Part shown: positions 54,267 to 63,910 of the stretch, piece by piece
Layout of the letters: each line of letters starts with the position of its first letter
How positions within the stretch are numbered: the first letter of the stretch is position 1
Assembly (NCBI RefSeq): GCF_004363095.1
Contig: NZ_SNYO01000015.1
Span: 51,415-115,414 of the forward strand
Direction of reading: 5' to 3'
Length of the DNA: 64,000 nt
Source: Actinomycetospora succinea
Lineage (GTDB): Bacteria; Actinomycetota; Actinomycetes; Mycobacteriales; Pseudonocardiaceae
The notes under the pieces: generated by a model
Databases searched by the model: none
Seen by the model: only the letters and a program-made list of their open reading frames with translations
Told to the model about the DNA's origin: nothing
Translations under genes and position numbers: made by a program

Positions 54267-55853
54267 CTACGCGGGAGCCTGCTCCCGGGCGCGAAGGTCC
54301 TTGCGCAGGATCTTGCCCGACGCCGACTTCGGGATCTGGTCGATGAACTCGACGACGCGGACCTTCTTGTGCGGGGCGATGCGCTCGGCCACGAAGGACA
54401 TCACGTCGTCGCCCGAGAGCTCGGCGCCCTGCTGCAGCACCACGAACGCCTTGGGGATCTCCTCGCCCTCGGCGTCCTTGACCCCGATCACCGCGGCGTC
54501 GGCGATGCCGTCGTTGGTCAGCAGCAGCGCCTCGAGCTCGGCCGGCGGGACCTGGTAGCCCTTGTACTTGATCAGCTCCTTGACCCGGTCGACGATGTAG
54601 AACACGCCCTCGTCGGTGACGGTGGCGACGTCGCCGGTGTGCAGGAAGCCGTCGGCGTCCAGGGTGGAGGCGGTGGCCTCGGCGTTGTTGAGGTACTCGC
54701 GCATGACGTTGGGCCCGCGCACCCAGAGCTCGCCGCGCTCCACGCCCTCGGCGCCGGTGTCCGGGTCGACGAGCTTGCACTCGACGCTCGGCAGCGCCAC
54801 GCCGATCGACCCGAGGTCCATGTCGGGGCGGTCGTCGGGCATGCAGTGGCTGACCGGGCTGAGCTCGGTCATGCCGTAGCCCTGCAGCATCGTGCAGTTC
54901 AGGCGGCGGCCCACGGCGGCGCCCAGCTCGGCGTCGAGGGCGGCGGCGCCGGAGAACACGATGTCGACGCAGTCGATGTCGTACTGGTCGACCATCGGGT
55001 GCTTCGCCAGCGCGACCGCGATCGGCGGCGCGATGTAGACGCGGTCGACGCGGTGCTCGGAGATGATCCGGAGGAACTCGGCGAGGTCGAACTTCGGCAT
55101 CGTCACGACCGCGGCCCGGGCGTGCAGCCCCTGGTTCATCATCACGGTCATGCCGTAGATGTGGAAGAACGGGAGCACCGCGAGGATCTTCGTGTCCGGC
55201 GAGACGTGCGTGCCCATCTTCTCGATCTGCAGCAGGTTCGCGAGCAGGTTGCGGTGGGTCAGCACCACGCCCTTGGCCCGCCCCGTGGTGCCCGACGAGT
55301 ACGGCAGCGCGGCGACGTCGTCGCCCGAGAGCGAGACCGACGGGCGCTCGGCGGTCGTCGCGAGCACCTCGGAGAGCGACGTCTCGGTGATGACGCCGGA
55401 GACGCTCGGAGCCCCGTCGATGACGATGATCTCGGAGACCGCCAGCCCCTCCTCGTCCAGCGCGGCGCGCGCCCGGTCGAGGAAGGCGGACACGGTGACG
55501 AGCACCTTCGACCCGGAGTCGCGCAGCTGGTAGGCGAGCTCGTCGGGCGTGTAGAGCGCGTTGACCGTCGAGACCGCGAGGCCGGCGGCGAGCGCCCCGT
55601 GGAAGACGACGGGGTAGTACGGGTTGTTCGGCGCGAACAGCGCGATGACGTCGCCGGGCCCGAGGCCCCGCTCGCCCATGCCGGCGGCGAAGCGGTCGAC
55701 GGCGGCGGCGAGCTCGCCGAAGGTCGTCTGCGCGCCCGACGGCCCGTCGATGATCGCCACCCGCTCGGCGGCGTCGCCCAGGTCGCCGAAGAGGAACTCC
55801 GGCAGGCCCGTGTCGGGGACGTCGATGTCGTCGTAGGGGCTGCGAACGATCAT
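54267..55853 (-). CDS. acyl-CoA ligase (4-coumarate-CoA ligase-like AMP-binding enzyme)
   Basis: 528 residues. Adenylate-forming family: LPYSSGTTGRAKGVVLTHRN (A3, about 178-197), QGYGMTELSPVSH (A5), GWL-type region as DGFLHTGDVATVTDEGVFYI (A7), DRVKELIKYKGYQV (A8) and the catalytic Lys in KSASGKILRKDL (A10). Activates an aromatic or fatty carboxylic acid to a CoA thioester; substrate not predictable. Its last 50 bases are duplicated at 52194-52243 and it is the probable integration target of the element next to it. Confidence 0.92.
   Translation of the reverse strand: MIVRSPYDDIDVPDTGLPEFLFGDLGDAAERVAIIDGPSGAQTTFGELAAAVDRFAAGMGERGLGPGDVIALFAPNNPYYPVVFHGALAAGLAVSTVNALYTPDELAYQLRDSGSKVLVTVSAFLDRARAALDEEGLAVSEIIVIDGAPSVSGVITETSLSEVLATTAERPSVSLSGDDVAALPYSSGTTGRAKGVVLTHRNLLANLLQIEKMGTHVSPDTKILAVLPFFHIYGMTVMMNQGLHARAAVVTMPKFDLAEFLRIISEHRVDRVYIAPPIAVALAKHPMVDQYDIDCVDIVFSGAAALDAELGAAVGRRLNCTMLQGYGMTELSPVSHCMPDDRPDMDLGSIGVALPSVECKLVDPDTGAEGVERGELWVRGPNVMREYLNNAEATASTLDADGFLHTGDVATVTDEGVFYIVDRVKELIKYKGYQVPPAELEALLLTNDGIADAAVIGVKDAEGEEIPKAFVVLQQGAELSGDDVMSFVAERIAPHKKVRVVEFIDQIPKSASGKILRKDLRAREQAPA
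54271..54320. repeat. right 50-bp copy (att-like), within the ligase 3' end
   Basis: Partner of 52194-52243. The longest exact run is AGGTCCTTGCGCAGGA (16 bases); an exact 14-base run GCGGGAGCCTGCTC lies at the outer end. Differences are mostly synonymous for the ligase frame. Confidence 0.7.
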
Positions 55854-56118
55854 GCGGGAGGGACTCCTCGTCGAGCGGGGCGCGGGTCGGCGACGGACAA
55901 TCTATCGACAGGTCCGGTATCGCGCGCACTGCGTGATCGCTTCGGGGGCGTACGAGGAGACGTCGTCACCCGTTCGGCGGCAGACGATGCCTTGTCCTGT
56001 GCTTTGCGTGGTGGGAGGCTACGTAACCGGACGCCGATCCACATTCATCGGGTCGGCTCGAGACGGCCGCCGTGAGCGGCTCCCTTACGCCCGTCGCCGG
56101 CGTCGGATGCCCCCCGTC

Positions 56119-56135
56119 CCACGCCGGCGGCGTGG
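56119..56135 (-). terminator. hairpin after the YbjN-family gene
   Basis: CCACGCC-GGC-GGCGTGG, a perfect seven-bp stem with a three-base loop, two bases past the stop of the gene at 56138. The 55854-56118 gap before it shows no gene. Confidence 0.5.
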
Positions 56136-56137
56136 CC

Positions 56138-56680
56138 CTATGTCCTGCCGTCCTCCACCAGGTGCGCGAACGCCGAGAGGTTGGCCAGCGACTCGCCGCG
56201 CGACTCCCGCCACGCCCACTCGCGGCGGATCGAGGTGACGAAGCCCAGCTCGAGCAGGGTGTTGAAGTCGCCGTCGGCGGCCTCCAGCACCTGGCCGAGG
56301 ATCTTGTCGATCTCCTCGTCCACCACGGCCACGAGCGGCACCCGCCCGACGAGGTGGATGTCGCCCGCGCGGTCGATCGTGTAGTGCACGCCGTAGAGCC
56401 GGGCGTTGCGCTGCAGCAGGAAGCGGTAGACCTCCTCGAGGTTCTCGTCCGCGTGCCGGCACACGAACGCCTCGACGAGCAGCGCGTGCGGGGTGAGCAC
56501 CAGCCAGCAGTGCGTCGCGAGCTTCTTCGTGCCGGGCAGGGTGACGAACAGCCGCCCCGGTCCGCGCCGCAGGTAGGTCAGCTCGCGCTCGTCGAGCGCG
56601 GCGACCAGGACCTTCTCCAGCTCCTCGAGATCGGGCTTCGATGGTCCGGCTCCGCTGCGCTCCGCGTCCGCCGCGCTCAC
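56138..56680 (-). CDS. YbjN-domain protein (Rv0487-like)
   Basis: 180 residues from a GTG that overlaps the mshA stop (GTGA). After a short Ala/Gly N-terminus the YbjN fold spans ~20-165 ([74 protein letters not shown]). Orthologs follow mshA in other actinobacteria (Rv0487). A chaperone-like role (T3SS-chaperone fold) is suggested by the fold; no activity is known. Confidence 0.88.
   Translation of the reverse strand: MSAADAERSGAGPSKPDLEELEKVLVAALDERELTYLRRGPGRLFVTLPGTKKLATHCWLVLTPHALLVEAFVCRHADENLEEVYRFLLQRNARLYGVHYTIDRAGDIHLVGRVPLVAVVDEEIDKILGQVLEAADGDFNTLLELGFVTSIRREWAWRESRGESLANLSAFAHLVEDGRT
56649..56661. repeat. 13-mer interspersed repeat GCTCCGCTGCGCT, copy 4
   Basis: Exact copy extended to GGCTCCGCTGCGCTCCGCGTCC. 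It encodes part of the N-terminus [10 protein letters not shown] of the YbjN-family protein; the copy at the hemA end encodes the similar DAQRSGAG. Confidence 0.5.
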
Positions 56681-58032
56681 ACCGCCACCCCCGCCGCCCG
56701 GTCGCGGGCCAGGGAGCGCGAGGCCTCGGCGTAGGTGGCGAGCAGCGCGTCGGCGGTGCGGTCCCACGAGAACATCGCGGCGTGCTCGACGGCGCCGGCC
56801 GCCAGGCGCTGGCGCTCGGCCTGGTCGAGGCCCACCCGGGAGAGCGCGTCCGCCCAGTGGCCGGGGTCGTGGTCGGTGACGAGCAGCCCGGAGCGCTCGT
56901 GCGCGACCGCGGTCGGCAGGCCCCCCACGGCGGCCGCGACCACGGGCGTGCCGCAGGCCTGGGCCTCGAGGGCGACGAGACCGAACGACTCGGAGTGGCT
57001 GGGGACGGCGACGACGTCGGCGGCCCGGTAGACCTGCGCGAGCTCGTCGCCGCCGCGTGGGGGCAGGAAGCGCACGACGTCGGCGATACCCAGCTCGCGG
57101 GCCAGCGACACGAGCGACTCCGGCTCGGCGAGCCCGGAGCCCGACGGCCCGCCGACGACGAGGACGACGAGACGCGCGCGCAGCTCGGGACGGCGCGCGA
57201 GCATCGTCGCGGCCGCGCGCAGCAGCACGTCGGGGGCCTTGAGCGGCTGGATGCGCCCGACGAACGCGAGCGTCACGGCGTCCGGCCCGATCCCGAGCGC
57301 GGCGCGCGCCTCGTCGCGGCCGCGGGCCGGCGTGAACGTGCGCAGGTCGACCCCGGGCGCGATGGTGCGCACCCGGTCGGGGTCGGCGCCGTAGGCGGAG
57401 ATCAGGTCGTCGGTCTCGGCCTGGGTGGAGGTGACCAGCCGGTCGGCCTCCGCGACGACCTGCTCCTCGCCGACCACCCGCGACAGCGGCTCGGGGCGAT
57501 CGCCGTCGGCGAGCGCGGCGTTCTTGACCTTGGCGAGGGTGTGCGCGGTGTGCACCAGCGGCACGCCCCAGCGGTCGCGCACGAGCCACCCGACCTGCCC
57601 GGAGAGCCAGTAGTGGCTGTGCACGACGTCGTACCAGCCCGGCTCGTGGCGGGCCTCGTCGCGCAGGACGCCGGCGGTGAACGCGCACAGCTGGCTGGGC
57701 AGGTCCTCCTTGCCGAGCCCGCCGTACGGACCGGCGGTGACGTGGCGGACCAGCACGCCGGGCGCGAGCTCGGCGACCGGCGGCAGGTCGGACGACGTCG
57801 CCCGCGTGAAGATCTCGACCTGGACGCCGCGCTGGGCCATGCGCCGCGCGGTCTCGACGACGTAGACGTTCATGCCGCCGGCGTCGCCCGTGCCGGGCTG
57901 CGCGAGCGGGGACGTGTGCAGCGAGATGACCGCGACGCGGCGCAGCTGCCCGGGATGGGCGCGGATGACGGGTTCCGGGGGTCGGGAACGGGGGGCCGCC
58001 GCTGCCGTCACCGTCGTCGCCGCCGGGGTCAC
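56677..58032 (-). CDS. mshA: D-inositol-3-phosphate glycosyltransferase
   Basis: 451 residues. GT-B glycosyltransferase that transfers GlcNAc to 1L-myo-inositol-1-phosphate, first step of mycothiol synthesis. N-terminal [20 protein letters not shown] (UDP-GlcNAc pocket) and [14 protein letters not shown]-terminal [18 protein letters not shown] and [20 protein letters not shown] (E-x7-E). Mycothiol is the main low-molecular-weight thiol of actinobacteria, used by the OsmC/glutaredoxin-type systems. Confidence 0.96.
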   Translation of the reverse strand: MTPAATTVTAAAAPRSRPPEPVIRAHPGQLRRVAVISLHTSPLAQPGTGDAGGMNVYVVETARRMAQRGVQVEIFTRATSSDLPPVAELAPGVLVRHVTAGPYGGLGKEDLPSQLCAFTAGVLRDEARHEPGWYDVVHSHYWLSGQVGWLVRDRWGVPLVHTAHTLAKVKNAALADGDRPEPLSRVVGEEQVVAEADRLVTSTQAETDDLISAYGADPDRVRTIAPGVDLRTFTPARGRDEARAALGIGPDAVTLAFVGRIQPLKAPDVLLRAAATMLARRPELRARLVVLVVGGPSGSGLAEPESLVSLARELGIADVVRFLPPRGGDELAQVYRAADVVAVPSHSESFGLVALEAQACGTPVVAAAVGGLPTAVAHERSGLLVTDHDPGHWADALSRVGLDQAERQRLAAGAVEHAAMFSWDRTADALLATYAEASRSLARDRAAGVAV

Positions 58033-58104
58033 CCCGCCAGCTTAGGTGCGCGGCTCCCGATCGGCTTCGTCGATCTCGGTCCGCCGGGTCCTAGGGTGCG
58101 GGGC

Positions 58105-58878
58105 GTGAGCGCGCCGAACCCCGGATCCGATCGCCCCCTCGTCGTCGTCACCGGTGCCAGCTCGGGCATCGGCGCGGCCAGCGCGCGGGCCCTCGCCGCC
58201 GACGGCTGGCACCCCGTGCTCGGGGCCCGGCGCGTGGAGCGCCTGCAGGAGATCGCCGACGAGGTCGGCGGCACCGCCCTGCCCCTCGACGTCACCGACG
58301 CCGACTCCGTCGCCGCCTTCGCCGCGTCGGTGCGCGAGCTGGTCGACGGCGGGGCGCCCCTGCGCGGCCTCGTCAACAACGCCGGCGGCGCCCAGGGCAC
58401 CGAGAAGGTCATCGAGGCCGACGAGGACAAGTGGCGCTGGATGTGGGAGTCCAACGTCCTCGGCACCCTGCGCGTGACCAAGGCGCTGCTGCCGCTGCTC
58501 ATCGACTCCGGCGACGGCCACGTCGTCACGATCACCTCGATCGCCGGGCTCGAGGTCTACGACGGCGGCTCGGGCTACACCGCCGCCAAGCACGCCGAGG
58601 GCGCGCTGCACCGCACGCTGCGCGGCGAGCTGCTCGGCGAGCCCGTGCGCGTCACCGAGATCGCGCCGGGCGCGGTGGAGACCGAGTTCGCGCTGGTCCG
58701 CTTCGACGGCGACGAAGCGCGCGCGGCGAAGGTCTACGAGGGCATCACGCCGCTCGTGGCCGACGACGTCGCCGAGGTCGTCGCGTTCGCGATGAGCCGC
58801 CCGTCGCACGTCAACCTGGACACCATCGTGCTCAAGCCCCGCGACCAGGCCACGGGGATGCGCTTCCATCGGAGGTGA
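58105..58878 (+). CDS. short-chain dehydrogenase/reductase
   Basis: 257 residues from a GTG. Classical SDR: VVVTGASSGIGAASARALAA, NNAGGAQG, catalytic Ser in ITSIAGLEVYDG and Tyr-x3-Lys in YTAAKHAEG. Corresponds to Rv0484c. A TAGGGT box lies 13 bases before the GTG with no Shine-Dalgarno, so the transcript may be leaderless. Its substrate is unknown. Convergent with the L,D-transpeptidase pair. Confidence 0.9.
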   Translation: MSAPNPGSDRPLVVVTGASSGIGAASARALAADGWHPVLGARRVERLQEIADEVGGTALPLDVTDADSVAAFAASVRELVDGGAPLRGLVNNAGGAQGTEKVIEADEDKWRWMWESNVLGTLRVTKALLPLLIDSGDGHVVTITSIAGLEVYDGGSGYTAAKHAEGALHRTLRGELLGEPVRVTEIAPGAVETEFALVRFDGDEARAAKVYEGITPLVADDVAEVVAFAMSRPSHVNLDTIVLKPRDQATGMRFHRR

Positions 58879-58879
58879 T

Positions 58880-60025
58880 CTAGAGGGCCGACATGCCCTG
58901 CCACTGGTCCCAGGGGATCGCCCAGTCGTAGATGTCGCCGTCGCGCTCGGAGTAGTCGACCCCGGAGCCGGTGACCTCGACGGGGTCGCCGTACATCGCG
59001 CTGTCGTAGAACGCCTTGGCGTCGTTCTCGGACAGGTTGATGCAGCCGTGCGTGACGTTGCTGGAGCCCTGCGCGCCCGCCGACGCGGGGTTGGCGTGGA
59101 TGAACTCGCCGTTGTTGCTGATGCGCACCGCCCAGCGCTCGACGAGGTCGTAGCCGTACTGCGCGCTGGTCATCCGCTTGTTGGTGAACTTCTCGGACAC
59201 CACGTGGATGCCCGAGCGCGTGGTGCGGTTCGGGTCGGAGTCGAGCCCGTAGCTCGCGGGCACGTCCATGACCTGCGCGCCGTCGCGCTCGACGACCATG
59301 CGGAAGCTGTTCACGTCGGCCCGCACGATCTGGGCGCGCCCGATGGTGAACGACGTCGTGAGGTCCTCGCGGCCCCACGCGCCGCCGCCGAACGGGACGC
59401 CGAGCAGGTCGGCCGCGACGTCGACCTTCGTCCCCGGCTTCCAGTACTCCTTCGGGCGCCAGTGCGCCCGCGAGCCGCCGTCCTGGTCGGGCAGCCACGC
59501 CCAGGAGCCCTCGGTGGGCACGCTCGTGCGGACCTCCAGCGCCCGCTCGGCGGCCGCCTTGTCCTCCACCGGCGCGGAGAACTGGACGGTGATCGGCGCG
59601 CCGATCCCGACCTCGCGGTCGTCGCCGATGTTCAGCGTCGCCCGCACGGTCTCGCCCGGCGCGACCGTGGTGAACGAGCCGGTGACGGGCGACGAGCCCC
59701 CGCCGGGTGCCGTGGCCGTGCCGCCCCACGTGTAGGTGGCGCCGTAGGCCAGCGGCCCGTCGGGCGTCCAGCGCTTGCGGTCCGGCGAGAGCGTGCCCGC
59801 GACGGGGCCGCCGGGTGCGGCCGTGAGCGTGACGTCGGTGAACGTGCCCTCGGTGGTGGCCGCGACGCCGGCCCGCGGCGCGACGTCGGTGGCGTTCGTC
59901 GCCGGCGTCACGTCGACGCGGACGGGCGGGGGCGGGGCCGCCGGAGCCGACCCCGGTGCCCCGGACCCGCAAGCCGTCAGCACCACCAGCAGTCCGCCCA
60001 GCAGCGCGACCAGCGCCCGACCCAT
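58880..60025 (-). CDS. L,D-transpeptidase lipoprotein (copy 1)
   Basis: 381 residues. Lipobox LTAC (Cys19), Ala/Pro linker, two Ig-like domains (~36-130 and ~130-230) and a YkuD catalytic domain (~232-350) with SSNVTHGCINLS (His326, Gly327, Cys328) and upstream His310 in NNGEFIHANP. Makes 3-3 peptidoglycan cross-links like LdtMt2 and LprQ (Rv0483). A close paralog lies immediately upstream, so the locus is a tandem duplication. Confidence 0.94.
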   Translation of the reverse strand: MGRALVALLGGLLVVLTACGSGAPGSAPAAPPPPVRVDVTPATNATDVAPRAGVAATTEGTFTDVTLTAAPGGPVAGTLSPDRKRWTPDGPLAYGATYTWGGTATAPGGGSSPVTGSFTTVAPGETVRATLNIGDDREVGIGAPITVQFSAPVEDKAAAERALEVRTSVPTEGSWAWLPDQDGGSRAHWRPKEYWKPGTKVDVAADLLGVPFGGGAWGREDLTTSFTIGRAQIVRADVNSFRMVVERDGAQVMDVPASYGLDSDPNRTTRSGIHVVSEKFTNKRMTSAQYGYDLVERWAVRISNNGEFIHANPASAGAQGSSNVTHGCINLSENDAKAFYDSAMYGDPVEVTGSGVDYSERDGDIYDWAIPWDQWQGMSAL

Positions 60026-60073
60026 GCGTTCCCCCGCTCGTGGTCCGAGGGTCCATCGTGTCAGCCCGACGCC

Positions 60074-61255
60074 CTACGCGAGAGCCGACATCTCCCGCCA
60101 CTGGTCCCAGGAGAGGGCCCAGTCGTAGACGTCGCCGTCGGCCGCGGAGAGCTGCACCGGGGAGTTCGTCACCTCGACCGGGTCGCCGTAGAGCGCGGTG
60201 TCGTAGTACGCCCGGGCGTCGGCGGTGGAGAGGTTGACGCAGCCGTGGGTCACGTTGCTCGAGCCCTGCGCGCCCGCCGACGCCGGGTTGGCGTGGATGA
60301 ACTCGCCGTTGTTGCTCATCCGCACGGCCCAGTGCTCGACCAGGTCGTAGCCGTACTGCGCGCTGGTCATCCGCTTGTTGTCGAACTTCTCGGTGACGAC
60401 GTGGACCCCGGAGCGCGTGATGCGGTTCGGGTCGCTGCCGAGCCCGTAGCTCGCCGGCACGTCCATGACCTGCTGGCCGTCCCGGATGACGACCATGCGG
60501 TGGCTCGTCACGTCGGCGCGCACGATCTGCGAGCGCCCGACGGTCAGGTGGCTCGTGAGGTCCTCGCGCCCGTAGGCACCGTCGCCCAGGTTCACCCCGT
60601 ACAGGTCGGCCGAGACGTCGACGACCGTGCCGGGCTTCCAGTACTCCTTCGGGCGCCAGTGGACGCGCGAGCCCATCGCGTCGTCCGGGAGCCACGCCCA
60701 CGAGCCCTCGGTGGGCACGCTGGTGCGGATCGACAGGGCCCGCTCGGCCGCGGCCTTGTCGGTGACCGGCCCGTCGAACTGCACGACGACCGGCGCGGCC
60801 ACGCCCACCGTCGCGTCGTCGGGCTGCGCGAACTGCGCCCGCACGACCCGCTCCGGGGCCACGGTCGAGAAGCCGCCGGCCACCGGCGTCACGGCCCCGT
60901 CGGCGCCGACCGCCGTGCCCGACCACGTGTAGGGCTTGCCGTAGCCGAGCGCCTCGGTGGCCGCCCAGCGGTGCCCGTCGGGGCTCGTCGCGCCCGCGAT
61001 CGCGCGGCCGTCGGCGCCGGTCAGCGCCACGTCGCGCAGGGTCGCGTCAGGCGCGGAGACGCTGATCTCGCCGCCCGGGTCGACGTCGGTGCGGCCGGGC
61101 ACGGCCGTGGTGGTCACGCTCGGGGGCGCCGCATCGGCGGCCGTCGACCCCGGCGACCGGGGCGTCGCCCCCGCCGACGCACATCCCACGACGACCGCGG
61201 CGACGGCGATCAACGCCACCGCTGCCGCCAGCACACCCTGCACGCGTCCCCGCAC
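60074..61255 (-). CDS. L,D-transpeptidase lipoprotein (copy 2)
   Basis: 393 residues. Lipobox VVGC (Cys25), same Ig-Ig-YkuD layout as copy 1; catalytic SSNVTHGCVNLS (Cys339) and NNGEFIHANP. The catalytic domains are nearly identical between the copies (e.g. NKRMTSAQYGYDLVE) while the N-terminal Ig-like domain has diverged most. 48 bases separate the genes, so they are probably one transcript. Confers beta-lactam (non-carbapenem) tolerant cross-linking in relatives. Confidence 0.94.
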   Translation of the reverse strand: MRGRVQGVLAAAVALIAVAAVVVGCASAGATPRSPGSTAADAAPPSVTTTAVPGRTDVDPGGEISVSAPDATLRDVALTGADGRAIAGATSPDGHRWAATEALGYGKPYTWSGTAVGADGAVTPVAGGFSTVAPERVVRAQFAQPDDATVGVAAPVVVQFDGPVTDKAAAERALSIRTSVPTEGSWAWLPDDAMGSRVHWRPKEYWKPGTVVDVSADLYGVNLGDGAYGREDLTSHLTVGRSQIVRADVTSHRMVVIRDGQQVMDVPASYGLGSDPNRITRSGVHVVTEKFDNKRMTSAQYGYDLVEHWAVRMSNNGEFIHANPASAGAQGSSNVTHGCVNLSTADARAYYDTALYGDPVEVTNSPVQLSAADGDVYDWALSWDQWREMSALA

Positions 61256-61391
61256 CGAGGAAGCCCCCTCCTGATCGATCCACCGATCGCACGACGCGGT
61301 CGGCCCGGAGGTGGTTGTCAGGGCGGCGGCCCGCTCACACGGGTGGCCCAGCGATCGTGAGTGGGGTCTCGGACGAGCAACCCACCGGCGT

Positions 61392-62486
<1,095 letters not shown>

Positions 62487-62511
62487 GCCGTCCGACGGTA
62501 ACCTCCCGCCC

Positions 62512-63012
62512 GTGCCACGCCGCATCACCCACCGCGCCACCTGGGACGCGCCCGCCGAGACCGTGTACGCGGAGCTGGTCGACGCCGACCACCTGCGCGA
62601 GCGCCTCGCCGAGCTCGGGGGCAACGACCCGGCGCTGCTCGAGCACGCCGTCGACGACTCGGGGGCGCGGCTGCGGCTGCGCCACTCGGTGCCCGTCGAG
62701 TTCCTGCCCTCGGTGGTCCGCCGCTTCACCGGCGACGACCTCGTGCTCGACCGCCACGAGACCTGGACGCCGCGCGCCGGGGGTGGGTACGACGGCACGT
62801 TCGAGGTGACCGTGCGCGGCCTGCCCGGGACGATGTCGGGCACCCAGCGCCTCTCCGACAACGGGGGCGGCGCGGTGAGCGAGGTCGACGGCCAGGCGAC
62901 GGTGAGCGTGCCGATGGTCGGCGGGAAGATCGAGGGGGTCGTCGTCGAGCAGGTCGGGAACCTGCTCGACGCCGAGGACGCCTTCACCCGCCGCCGCCTC
63001 GCGCGGGGCTGA
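62512..63012 (+). CDS. DUF2505 (START/SRPBCC-like) protein
   Basis: 166 residues from a GTG. Pattern of DUF2505: RRITHRATWDAPAETVYAEL at the N-terminus, LRLRHSVPVEFLPSVVRRF, then the domain-ending VPMVGGKIEGVVVEQVGNLL. A small hydrophobic-cavity lipid-binding fold is expected. TAACCT lies seven bases before the GTG with no Shine-Dalgarno, suggesting a leaderless transcript. The function is unknown. Confidence 0.88.
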   Translation: MPRRITHRATWDAPAETVYAELVDADHLRERLAELGGNDPALLEHAVDDSGARLRLRHSVPVEFLPSVVRRFTGDDLVLDRHETWTPRAGGGYDGTFEVTVRGLPGTMSGTQRLSDNGGGAVSEVDGQATVSVPMVGGKIEGVVVEQVGNLLDAEDAFTRRRLARG

Positions 63013-63015
63013 GGC

Positions 63016-63909
63016 GTGCGCCGGCTGGTCATCACGCTGAGCTGCCCGGACCGCACCGGGATCGTCGCCGCCATCACCGGCCGGCTCGCCGGGATCGGCG
63101 CCTCGATCACCGAGGCCGCCTACCACGCGGACACCGCCGCGGGCTGGTTCTCGACCCGCCAGGTGGTCGACGGCGAGTCCGTGCCGGGCGGCGCCGACAT
63201 GCTGCGCGCGGTCATCGGGCAGGTCGCCGCCGAGCTCGCGGTGCCCGGCGGCGAGCCGGTGCGCTGGCGGGTCCGCGACACCAGCGAGCCCCCGCGCGTG
63301 GTGCTGCTCGTCAGCAGGGAGACGCACTGCCTGCACGACCTGCTCGGCCGGGTCTGGGGCGGCGAGCTCGACATGGACGTGCGCGCGGTCGTCGGCAACC
63401 ACGACGTGCTGCGCCCGATCGCCGAGGCCCACGGGGTGCCGTTCCACCACGTGCCGTTCCCGTCGCGGGCCGAGGACGACGAGGCGCGCACCGGCCGCGA
63501 CGCCGCGTTCGCGAAGGTCGCCGAGATCGTCGACCCGCACGACCCGGCCGCGATCGTGCTCGCCCGGTTCATGCAGGTCCTCACGCCCGCGCTGTGCGAC
63601 CACTGGGCGGGCCGGGCGATCAACATCCACCACAGCTTCCTGCCCTCGTTCGTCGGCGCGCGCCCGTACCACCAGGCGCACGCCCGCGGCGTGAAGCTCG
63701 TCGGCGCCACGTGCCACTACGTGACGCCGGACCTCGACGCCGGCCCGATCATCGAGCAGGACGTCAGCCGCGTGGACCACGCCGACACCCCGGAGGACAT
63801 GATCCGCCGGGGCCGCGACGTGGAGAAGCTCGTGCTGGCCCGCGGCCTGCGCGCGCACCTGGAGGACCGTGTCCAGGTGCACGCCGGCCGGACGGTGGTG
63901 TTCCGCTAG
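63016..63909 (+). CDS. purU: formyltetrahydrofolate deformylase
   Basis: 297 residues from a GTG three bases after the DUF2505 stop. ACT domain ~3-75 (ITLSCPDRTGIVAAITGRLA), catalytic formyl-transferase fold ~93-285 with NIHHSFLPSFVGARPYHQAH (Asn203, His205) and Asp241 in TPDLDAGPIIEQD. Hydrolyses 10-formyl-THF to formate and THF. Its stop TAG is inside CTAG, where an IS481-type element begins; the protein length is normal, so the insertion has not visibly truncated it. Confidence 0.94.
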   Translation: MRRLVITLSCPDRTGIVAAITGRLAGIGASITEAAYHADTAAGWFSTRQVVDGESVPGGADMLRAVIGQVAAELAVPGGEPVRWRVRDTSEPPRVVLLVSRETHCLHDLLGRVWGGELDMDVRAVVGNHDVLRPIAEAHGVPFHHVPFPSRAEDDEARTGRDAAFAKVAEIVDPHDPAAIVLARFMQVLTPALCDHWAGRAINIHHSFLPSFVGARPYHQAHARGVKLVGATCHYVTPDLDAGPIIEQDVSRVDHADTPEDMIRRGRDVEKLVLARGLRAHLEDRVQVHAGRTVVFR

Positions 63910-63910
63910 A

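Noticed and set aside
55854..56118. Possible small gene between the ligase and YbjN genes
   Set aside because: No start with a ribosome-binding site and no recognisable protein; only promoter-like AT-richer sequence.
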